Shown one piece after another: positions 36,131 through 45,445 of a DNA stretch of 64,000 bases. Position 1 is the first letter of the stretch; each line of letters opens with the position of its first letter. Below the pieces are notes generated by a model. That model was given only the letters and a program-made list of their open reading frames with translations. It did not search any database and had not been told where the DNA came from. The DNA comes from Lanius collurio. Lineage: Eukaryota; Chordata; Aves; Passeriformes; Laniidae. Position numbers and translations under genes: made by a program. The DNA lies in NCBI GenBank assembly GCA_020086605.1, contig JACBWW010000012.1, forward strand, positions 12,686,458 through 12,750,457, read 5' to 3'.

Positions 36131-37094
36131 AACTCTCCCAAAAGCTATTGCACACAAAACTGCAGTTCTGGTTCAGGGAATCACCTCACCAGAGATTGCT
36201 GGGAGCTGGGGATGCCCAGAGGTTGGGAGAGTGGGACTGGGGAAGGGGCTGAGGCTATTAGCACTTACCTGAGGAGGAAAAAGTGAAAGTCGTGAGTGTG
36301 ATAGGATGCTGGACTTCCTCAGTCTGTGTGAGCCGATCCCATCTGCCTCTTCCCTTGTAATTACACCCACCCTGTACCAGGGTATTGTTTAAATGCATGA
36401 CAAACAAGCTCCTGCCCTTAAAAATCAATGTGAGCTTTTGTGAAAGGATTTCAGTGAGTGTTCTTGGAGAAGAGAAAGGCAGAAGGATTTTAAAAAAGAG
36501 AAGTCTGAGATGGACAAAATGAGCTTCTGAGTGAAGTCCTAATTTTCAAAGGTATTTTATTAATTTTGAAGGGACTTTTTGTCTTAATAGCTGTATACAT
36601 AGTACATTAGTGTGTCACTCACATGTGAAGAACAGTGATGTTGATGTCTGGCAATAATCTCCAAATTGTGAACATCTTTCTATCCAGGCACTTACTGTAG
36701 CTTTTCAGAGAGACTGAAATGCAGCTGACCTGAATAAAACCTGTGTACTGAAACACCTGATTTTCTTTTCTTTGAGGGTATTGTAATGTGTGCAGTGTAT
36801 GTGCTAAATACGTTGCTTTCTAGTTGGCTCTCCACATAATGTTGGATTGCAGCAGACTGCTCTCTGTCACACCTGATGACTAAACCTGTCTCACCCACGC
36901 CATGGGAAAGTACTGGTGCATTGAGCCTCCTTAGAATCAAGCTTTAGGTTGTCCTCAGATTTCAAATCTCCTGTGCACTTTTTTTAATATGGCCTCTAAC
37001 TCAAGAGATACAAGCACAAATGGATTCCAGGCAACAATTAATCAGATAAGTATTTCTTTATTTAACTCAACCTATAGTATTATGCTGGCAATAG
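36131..37094. other. Non-coding spacer, nothing recognised
   Basis: Unique sequence between the ancient CR1 and the poly-T tract, with no coding or repeat signature recognised. Confidence 0.5.
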
Positions 37095-37126
37095 TTTTTT
37101 TTTTTTTTTTTCTTTTTTTTTTTTTT
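37095..37126. repeat. Poly-T tract (32 bp, one interrupting C)
   Basis: T17, C at 37112, then T14. It could be the complement of a retroposed A-tail, but the sequence to its right on the minus strand shows no AATAAA and no recognisable gene. It lies about 60 bp upstream of the acceptor site of the candidate exon at 37186. Confidence 0.9.
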
Positions 37127-37185
37127 GGAGTTAGACTTCCATTGAGCAAAAGACGGTCTTTTAAACACTCTTCTCTCTTTTTCAG

Positions 37186-37223
37186 GCATCTGCACTGAAG
37201 CATTCTGGATTTCATTGGCCATG
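37186..37223 (+). other. Candidate internal exon (38 bp) of an unidentified transcript
   Basis: A strong pyrimidine-rich acceptor (ctcttctctctttttcag) precedes 37186 and a good donor (ATG|gtaaga) follows 37223. Joined to the next candidate segment at 39508, two of three frames stay open across the junction: one ends ...VPVTDYKICG at a TGA (39538-39540), the other ends ...VVDPLHI at a TAA (39593-39595). The exon also ends in an ATG in a good Kozak setting (GGCCATGG), which would give an 11-residue peptide if used as a start. I recognise none of these peptides. It may be a noncoding RNA exon or part of the tail of a gene whose upstream exons I cannot find. Confidence 0.3.
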
Positions 37224-39507
37224 GTAAGAAACTCTCATTTAATTACAGAAAAAAGAATGAGTTAAGAGCTGGCTGCTTTGTTTACCTTCTGATATGTTCA
37301 AAGTGGAAATATGGCTGAGGAAACTAGATGCATTTATTTGATGTAGTGCAATTTAAAACAGGATGGAGACACAACTAAAGCAAACATACATTTCAGCTGT
37401 GTGGTACAGAATTTACTACCATGATACCAAGAAGTGGGTCAGAACTGGCTTTAAGATGGAGATGAGGGCCCATCAGAAATTGGAGAATGTCTGCGTGATG
37501 GAGGGAAATTTTTTTAAACAATCAAAAATAAACTCCTTTTAAATGGCCCTAGGTGAGCATGCAGTTGCATACTTGATACTGTAAATGTTGTCTAGGGAGA
37601 TCCATGGTTACCAGAGTATGGGCAGGAAGCAAAGAAAAGCCAGGTGATTGGGGAGGATCCACTGTGCTGTGAGGAAAAAGGCTTGTAATATAAATCTGGC
37701 TGAAATAGGAAATACTTCAGCCTAATTGAGATAAAGGCTTTAGTCTTGCTGGCATAGCTGTGTCAGGGTGGGATTTATTACAGTTTTGTCATCATTGCTA
37801 TGCTAGCAAAAGCCCTCGAATGTATGAAGTTAGACCTGGGGGAAAAAAGAAAAGGATTTTTTTCTTGGACAACTCAATTTGCTCATGGAAATGTTGTTAA
37901 ACTATACCTGCAAATGGCCTTTTTGTAAGTGTAAATTGTCTGTGCTTGTATAACTATACCAATACACCGTTACAAGGGTCTGCAAGGTCTTGTTGAAAAG
38001 AAATCATCTGTACGAAGCTAAAGACAACAAATAATCCTTAGCATAAATTGACTAATTCATACAACTGGACATGCTATATAAAAGGGAAATCCAGTGATAC
38101 CCCATGTTTTTTGGGATTGTTTTTTGGTTGAGTTTGGGGTTTCTTAGCCATTCCTCTTCACATGTGGTCATTTTTCTTCTAAACTTCAAGCTAAAGAAAA
38201 TTCAAGACAGCATCGTGCAGATGTTTTTACCTCCTTGGGCATTTATCACCTCTGAGGAACTAGACAGTATTGGTGGGGCTCGAGCCAGCGAGTCCCAGAA
38301 AGCCTCGCTTGTGGACCGTGAGAAGCACGGCTTTCTTGGGCAGCACTGAGGGAGTCTCTCTTTGAAGACTCCCTCCCACATATGTATACTGGGCTTGAAG
38401 CCAAGCCTCTCTTCTGTAAAGAAACCTTGCTAAAATTTCTCATTTCATGCCCCTTTATGGAGAGAGAGGGAGTGTGAGGGGGAGAGAAGGAGGTACGTGC
38501 CAAGAGTACTGAGAGAGCAGAGCAGAGTAGACTCTTCATTTTGTGTGTTTGGGGACAGCGGGGCAGCAAGGAAGGAGAAGGTTTTATATTAATTAGTACC
38601 ATATTTGCCATCTCTTCCTCCCACCTCAAAAGTGATAAATTGTACTCCTCCTCTCTAAGCCACATTTTTTTTAGACAACAGTTTTTGTTTGAGCCCTTTG
38701 AACTAGCAGAGACACTTGAAATAAATGCACTTGTAAATGTGCCTCCTGCCAGCCTCTGTCTAGTCTGCATATGGACACTTAAAAGAGTTGAAGAATATGT
38801 CTTATGTATCTTAGAAAAATGCTAAGTTCACAGTGGTGGCACCTGAAATGGCTTTATTCTTGCCTCCCTCTTAGAGCACAGTGGAATTGCTAGTGTATTA
38901 TTTGATAAACAATCACCAATTAGTTGTTCCAATCCTCACTAATTCAGCAACTGCTCTCCAGGGCCTCCAGGCAGCTTGTATGCCAGTTCATGTGCTCGCC
39001 CCAGGTAGCTCTGAACTGAAGGAGTTTCCTTAATTGCTTTTGCTGTTATGTCTGTTCTAAAGGTTTTACTGCTCCTGTTGATGAGCTGGGTGGTGTATTA
39101 CAAATGTGTGTTTGCTGTCTTACCTTTCCCCAGCGTGCTGTTAACAACGCAAGTGACATAAACCATAATGCTGCCTGGTGGGTAGAAACACCCACTTTGT
39201 GCACCAAATGGAGGGTGGTCTTGCTGATTGGAGGCGGACAGGTGTGATTCTGCTTCACTTCCTCCATCTTTTATAGGTTTGGGTACTGCTGGGTGTCTCC
39301 ATGGACACCTGTGCTGCCGCTGCTGTACACCTAGATCACAGATAAATCAGATATCAGTTATCTGCTGATCACAGAATGGTGCAGGACCAGAAGATGAATT
39401 AGTTACCCTTGATGTTAAAGATTCTCCCAAATTCTAATGAGCAACAAGCTGAGGGTGGGAGAAGTGTCTCTCTGCTAACATTTGTTCCTTATTCTTTTGT
39501 CTTCCAG
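37224..39507. other. Putative intron or non-coding stretch
   Basis: About 2.3 kb between the two candidate exons. It includes a 174-codon minus-strand frame (38246-38770) with no known domain and a perfect hairpin at 38348-38375. A patch with several CpGs lies at 38270-38340. No transposon was recognised. Confidence 0.4.
38348..38375. repeat. Perfect 10-bp inverted repeat, 8-nt loop
   Basis: GAGGGAGTCT (38348-38357), loop CTCTTTGA, AGACTCCCTC (38366-38375). It is a GC-containing stem and more stable than most chance hairpins in this window. No extended precursor-type stem was seen beyond 10 bp. Confidence 0.8.
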
Positions 39508-39955
39508 GTGCCTGTTACTGATTACAAAATCTGCGGCTGAAGCAACTTCTAGAGTTGGTGGAAGACCTACGGTTGTGGACCCTTTGCACATATAATTGTT
39601 ATTGTGTGTGTCTGTTTGGCCATGGTAGGATATTTAATGTATCCTAGAAACAAGTTTTGTATCTCCAGTTTCAGGGTCCCTCTAACCACAGATCCTTCTT
39701 TTCAAACATATTTTCCCTTCTTTGAGCCTTTAAAAAAGAAGAAAAAAAAAGCCCCAAACCTTGAAAAATTGTAACTCTCTACGAAAAATATACACTGTTG
39801 TCATCTTCTGGGGAAAAGGGGAATTTTACCGTGTCCATTGTTATTGTAAGTGAAATGTGTACAGCATGCTTAAAGTAACTGCTCAGTCAAATGTCAGTGT
39901 GAATTCAGAAATCCTCAGTAGAGGAAAGAAATAAATATTTTTATTTTCTCTAAAA
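39508..39955 (+). other. Candidate terminal exon with polyadenylation signal
   Basis: The segment starts after a good acceptor (ttcttttgtcttccag, AG at 39506-39507). Short frames close within 90 bp, and the rest looks like an AU-rich 3'UTR ending at AATAAA (39930-39935) followed by a T-rich region. Together with 37186-37223 it makes a consistent two-exon 3' end. There is a possible alternative donor-like site (ATG|gtagga) at about 39623. Whether it is noncoding RNA or the end of a protein gene cannot be decided from sequence alone. Confidence 0.3.
39930..39935 (+). promoter_or_regulatory. AATAAA polyadenylation signal
   Basis: Canonical hexamer followed within 30 bp by a T-rich stretch (atttttattttctc). 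It is meaningful only if the candidate terminal exon is real, because AATAAA is frequent in AT-rich DNA. Confidence 0.35.
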
Positions 39956-40310
39956 GCTTCCCTGTAATATTCTTCTAAAGATTTTCTTCATGAAACAACA
40001 CAAAAGAGGCATTTGGGTGCCCTTTCACTTCTCAGCCTGATGGCAGGCTTGTTGGGACTTTTGGCCTAGTGCTCTGATGCTATTGTAAACCTCCACAGAG
40101 ATGAAGCCCACGTTGTTAACCAGGGATATGCCTCATCTGTGCTGAGCAGGAGACTTGAGTATTAGATGTTTCTGTTTTAAATGACACTTACCCCTTTATC
40201 AGTATCTTAAAAGAAACTGAAGGCAACTGATGTGAAACTCTGCTCACAGTATCTGGGCAGAAAGTTGGGCAAAGCTGTTCAGCTAAAGTTGTTTGGCTAA
40301 AGACTTGCTG

Positions 40311-40397
40311 CCTCTCCTCTCCTCTCCTCTCCTCTCCTCTCCTCTCCTCTCCTCTCCTCTCCTCTCCTCTCCTCTCCTCTCCTCTCCTCTCCTCTCC
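40311..40397 (+). repeat. (CCTCT)n microsatellite running into an assembly gap
   Basis: Uninterrupted CCTCT units, 87 bp visible (a little over 17 units), pure pyrimidine on this strand. The repeat is cut off by the N run, so its true length is unknown. Long homopurine-homopyrimidine pentamers such as this can form triplex DNA and stop polymerases, which may be why the gap exists. Confidence 0.97.
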
Positions 40398-40754
40398 NNN
40401 NNNNNNNNNNNNNNNNNNNNNNNNNNNNNNNNNNNNNNNNNNNNNNNNNNNNNNNNNNNNNNNNNNNNNNNNNNNNNNNNNNNNNNNNNNNNNNNNNNNN
40501 NNNNNNNNNNNNNNNNNNNNNNNNNNNNNNNNNNNNNNNNNNNNNNNNNNNNNNNNNNNNNNNNNNNNNNNNNNNNNNNNNNNNNNNNNNNNNNNNNNNN
40601 NNNNNNNNNNNNNNNNNNNNNNNNNNNNNNNNNNNNNNNNNNNNNNNNNNNNNNNNNNNNNNNNNNNNNNNNNNNNNNNNNNNNNNNNNNNNNNNNNNNN
40701 NNNNNNNNNNNNNNNNNNNNNNNNNNNNNNNNNNNNNNNNNNNNNNNNNNNNNN
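40398..40754. other. Assembly gap (357 N)
   Basis: Unsequenced bases. The left flank is the CCTCT repeat and the right flank is unique sequence, so the missing part probably holds the rest of the repeat plus some unique DNA. Any reading frame drawn through it is an artefact. Confidence 0.99.
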
Positions 40755-43189
40755 GCCTCTACTTACATAATCCTCAAGACTTGTGTTAAAGATTGTAGAG
40801 AAAAGCTGATACCACAGCATAGTATTTGCAGTATGGTGCATCTGTAACCAGACTGAATAGCAAGGCATTATTCACAAGGAGGTGAGGTTATATTTGCTGC
40901 TGCTAAGCTCTTAGCTGTTCAGTTTTAACACTGGATGCCTGGGTTTCTTTTTTTGGAATGCCTGTTTACTCTTGTATATTTTTATAGAGTGAAAGGGTGG
41001 TGGGGAGAATGAGGGTGTTATGTGCAGTAAAGTTATAAATAACATTGGCTCTCAGGTTATTTGCATTATATCTACTTGCCTGAATGCATAAAGTTAAACA
41101 AAGAAGTCCTAAAAAAGACCAAAAAAAGGGCAGAACAACATCATGGATAAGAGGTCTAAAGGCAATGCTACAGAATGTATTTGTTGGGGAGTATTCCCTA
41201 CCTAGCTAATAAGCCAGACAGAAAATTGCTTACTCCTCCCACAGCCTCAAACAGATCAAACAGAATATTAAAGCCTCAAAGATGCTGATGAAGGGAAGAA
41301 GGAGGGTTACTCAGCACCCACCACACTAAACTGACAGGCAAATGGGGAGCGTGCTGGGAGCAGAGCTACAGGCCCAACCCAGCAACAGTGATCCTAGGCT
41401 GGATGTTGTGGTGAAATGCAGCTGTCGTGGAGCAGGGGAAGCACACACCAGGGGTTTTTGTTGTCTTTTTGCTCTGTGTGCTGTAGACTTGGGGGTAAAT
41501 AGACAAGAAGTGCCCACTTTTGGGCTGCGTTTCAGTCACTGTGGTGGCATTTGGTTCAATAATGAGACATTGATAACATTGCAGACTCCTAAACAGACAA
41601 GGTGTGGGACAGAGATCCAAGGGAGAGTGGCTGCAGTTTCTTCACTGACCTGTGTGGATGCTTACATGGAACAAAGATGCCAAGGTTTAGTCTTGCAGTG
41701 CTGAAACTGAAAAGGAGGCAGACTCTTAATTTCAGGCAAGGCAGGACTGAACCCTGAGGAAGCAATGCTGTCATTGTGAGGGCTGTCTGAAACTTCAGAA
41801 TATGTCTATGCCTATGAGTTTTTCAGTGCTGGAATTTGATTTCTGAAGTGTAATAACACCAGTGCATCCTTGTAATTTTATTGCATTTTTTATTACAGAT
41901 ATCATTTACAATAACCCTGCTGTCATATTGGCCTCTGCTATGGTTTCAGCAGTCTCTATCTCTCCATCTAAGATGATGAAAATGAAGCTGAACCACATCA
42001 TACACACTGTATTTTCTTTTTTCCTTTGTTTCCTTTTCCCAAATTGTGGTTGAGTCAGTGGAAGTCTTCTGGCTTATTCTTTCCTAGTGTTCATCCTCAA
42101 AGATACACAGCATCCAGTTGACCTTTTCTTGGAGCAGAAGGATTAAATAAACATCCTTGATAGAGCTGCTTCCTTGATGCAGCAGAGATCATGGAAGACA
42201 TTGTGTCCTACTAATTTTTCCTGTCCTTCATGGTTTGCTTATTTGTGTCCCATATCAAAATCTTGGATTCCTGCATGGCAGATGAGCCTTTGAAGCTGAG
42301 AATTCAAATTTTAGAGGGCTTTGAGGCAAGAAGAACCCTTGACAGGCTTCTGGAATAGCAGGGCATGTTCTGGTTTCCAGAAGTCATACAGAAACATCCA
42401 TGAATCTGCATGGGGGCCTGGCAAATCTGCAAAGGAGAGTGGTGCAGTATTGAAGATAGCAAAGCACTGTGAACAGAAATGGTGTGGCCAGGGGCTGGGA
42501 TTCAAGCACCAACTGCTGAGTGCTCCAGCAGCAAACCTCTTCTAGACCAATTGGTCCCATATGCCAGAGGACTGTGATTTGTGGCTGGCTTTCCCAGTGA
42601 TTTGAGGCTTTTGTCTCCTATAAATTCTACTGGAAACAGAGCTTCAGCTGTGAATCAGTTACAGGCATAGTTAGTTAATTCAGTGATACATTTAAGTAAC
42701 ACTTTACATCTGGACTTGGCAACCAACTTGAAATCCTCATTTAAAAACAATAGTAAAGTAGCAGAGAGGCATGATGTAGTTCTTTTTTTTTTTTTTCCCA
42801 ATGACTGCCAATGTTTCAATGATCTTCTAGCATAAAGAATGTATTAGAAAAGTAATGAATAATTGGAAACAAAATGCTGTGAGTGACAGAACTCTGGACG
42901 AAAAAACTCCAAAGTCGTGGAATAACAGACAAAATACTGTTATGACTGAGAGCTGGGGAGGAGAGGAAAAGCAGAGGGTTAGGCTAATCTGTATGGGTAG
43001 AAAGAGACCAAAGTTGAGCTTTGGACATCTGCAAATTAACAAAGATTTCTGTTGTAAACCTATATATTGAGAGAGATCTGGAGCCACCATGTTGCAAAAT
43101 CTGTGTGGAAATACTTATGTTGTCTGTTCAGGAGAAGCAAGAACTATTAATTCTAAAGTTTTCCACCAAGTGGGCAGAACAGTGCTGGA
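40755..43189. other. Non-coding stretch, nothing recognised
   Basis: A 120-codon plus-strand frame at 41342-41704 has no recognisable domain and is overlapped by minus-strand frames. A T14 run lies at 42783-42796. No splice chain or transposon was recognised. Confidence 0.5.
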
Positions 43190-43715
43190 TAAAGATCAGT
43201 AGTGAATAAAGAAAGACTGAGTGTGAACAGTAAGTCCTGACAGATCCAGAAGAGATGGGAATGAGAGATCAGTGGGGATCCTTGCTCAAATTACAGCAAT
43301 CAAAACCCAACTGTGATATTGGGTTGCAGATCATTCAAGGCTCCTAAGAAGTTGAGTAACTGAGAGGATGTTGTACAGCCTTTTGCATAAAGCTGTGCCT
43401 GTGGTCTCAGCTAGAACTCAGTGCACAATTTTGTCCTCCTGAGCTCAAAAAGGATGTGACTGAAAAAGGGGGATTGGAAAAAGATTGACAAGAACATTGA
43501 AGAGCCTGAGAAAGCTCCTGCCAGAAGAAGGACAAAAATTTAGCCTTAGGAGATAGAGGAGAAATGATACAAATATGGAGGATCCTGCTTATGTTGGAGG
43601 TGAGAGGTCAGGAACCTATTCTCTTCTCATCTCATAGCGTAGGCCCACAGGGATTCGGGATGAAACCCTGCAGTGGTTCAAAAAGGTAGTAATTATGACT
43701 AATTTGGGAGGTGAT
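43190..43715 (+). mobile_element. Ancient CR1/L3-type LINE fragment
   Basis: The block 'cagtgcacaattttgtcctcctgagctcaaaaaggatgt' (about 43419-43457) matches the CR1/L3 segment encoding 'YCVQFW.P.LKKD'. It is followed by 'gattggaaaaagattgacaagaacattgaagagcctgag' (43472-43510), matching 'ELEKVQRRATKMIKGLE', then 'agccttaggagatagaggagaaatgatacaaata' (43542-43575), the 'SLEKRRLRGDMIxVYK' block, and a decayed 'SRTRGHPMKL'-like segment near 43632-43670. No 3' end is preserved. It is highly diverged and dead. Confidence 0.65.
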
Positions 43716-45321
43716 ATTAACTTAGTGTCATGAACTCAAGATTTTAAGAGGGGTAAAGAATAGGTGACAGCCATAGTACTGCAAAAGCCTAACTTCCAAC
43801 AAATGTGCCTTGTCAGAAGGTTTGTTACTTAGTTTTTTCATGCTCCAGTTTTCAAACTGCTATTTGAATTTTTTGTGATTAATTCCTCTTCTGAAATCCT
43901 GTTTACATTCTATAAGGGAAGTTAATAATACAGTGAACTGTGCTCATTAAAAAAAAAAAAAGCCTTTGATAGAGAGGTCTAGTGCTTGTGCTGATACAGT
44001 GTAATGCAGCAACTGTGCAACTTTAAAATCTCTTTTATAACATATAGTATCTCATTAGTCTAGTTTGCATGCTTTGGGAAAAAACAGCGGCCTAAAGCCA
44101 CTTACTGAAGTGGATGTGAAACAAATGTGTGTGTATGGGTGTGTGCAGGCACAAATTAATTTATAGTGAAGCGTGATGGGGATTGCTCAATAGGATGCAA
44201 ACAAGAATAACATGGTGTGATTTTTTTTCTAGTGACTTCCATGACTTCCTTTTTTCAGGGTTGTGCACAGATGGGTCTTTCACAGTAGGTCCTAGTTCAC
44301 TTCGCAGTGTCAGAAAGTTGCCTTTTGCTTTGAGAGATTGTTCCTTGAAGCAGAGGCATAATTTTAAACTTCCTTTCACTTTCCCAAATACTCTTTCCCA
44401 GATGCATTTCCCAAATGCTGCTTGGGGTCCACACATTCCTTGTGCCATAGCCGTTCATGAGTTAAATTTTCCTGAAGGCATGATGCAGCTTTAAAGTAAC
44501 GTGTCTCTTGATGATAAACTTGCTGGTGAGCATAGAATTCATGGCCTGAGATATTTTTTGTGCTTCTTGGAGCACAGAAATTAATCTAAACATCCATGTG
44601 CCCTTTGTATTGATTTGAAGCATATGGAGACATTGAACAGCTGATCTCCAAAACTATCTGTTATACAAAGCCATCCCTTTGTTTAGTTTCCTCTGAATAA
44701 CACTTAAGTATTTTTTAAAAATAAGATGAACAAATATTCTGAAGCCTGAGTCTTCCCTCTGACAGCAAAATTTTTCTTTTTTTTTATTTTTTTCTTAAAG
44801 AAACATGAATAAATTGGTTAGAATTTTTAATGTAAATATTGTTAAGGACTCTCTCAGGCTTTTAAATACAGAAGTGTTTATTTTAGAATGGTGTATTTTT
44901 CCAGATAGAGATCAAGTAATAAATTATTAATTTTTCCCCTTTTTCCATTTTATTACAGCTTTCATTTCTGGGTGGCTGGAATGATTAATGGGATGTGCTG
45001 GGCTAATGCCTTGTGTTTGGGTACACAAATGATAGAAGCAGCTTCCTGCAAAGCTTTTAGTGTTGGTGAAGATTGGAAGATATTTTGAAGGCAGTGGATT
45101 GGCCATGGCACTTCCCCTTCCCTCAATTTAGCCATAAATCAATTGTGAATGATTCTCCCACAGTAATTTTTCATACAGTTTGAACCTGGGTAATGAACAT
45201 CCCTGTCCTGGAGTGAAATTGTGATTTTTCTAGATCTTGTTGAAGACATGATCAAGATTTATGAAGGGTGGTGATGTAAACCCATTACATTTGCCTCTCT
45301 CTCATTTGCTTCTCCACCTCA
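43716..45321. other. Non-coding stretch, nothing recognised
   Basis: AT-rich. An A13 run lies at 43949-43961 and there is a short GT-rich patch near 44130. A plus and a minus frame of about 100 codons overlap at 44161-44494 without recognisable homology. A pyrimidine-rich acceptor-like site ends near 44259 but has no partner donor. Confidence 0.5.
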
Positions 45322-45445
45322 TCCCTCCTTCCCTCCTTTCCTTCCTTCCCTCCTTTCCTTCCTTTTTCCTTTCCTTTCCTTTCCTTTCCTTTCCTTTCCT
45401 TTCCTTTCCTTTCCTTTCCTTTCCTTTCCTTTCCTTTCCTTCCCT
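45322..45445 (+). repeat. 124-bp homopyrimidine tract with (TTTCC)15
   Basis: No purine occurs on this strand between 45322 and 45445. The first part is irregular CCTCC/CCTTCC sequence; the core is 15 perfect TTTCC units (45365-45439). Frames across it encode only artefactual repeats. It is expected to be polymorphic and can adopt H-DNA. Confidence 0.97.

Noticed and set aside
13306..37623. Shared 15-mer GGTTACCAGAGTATG at about 13305 and 37608
   Set aside because: One or two 15-base matches are expected by chance in a window of this size, and the flanks do not align.
40188..40868. Long frames on both strands across the N run
   Set aside because: They are produced by undetermined bases and the CCTCT repeat, not by coding sequence.
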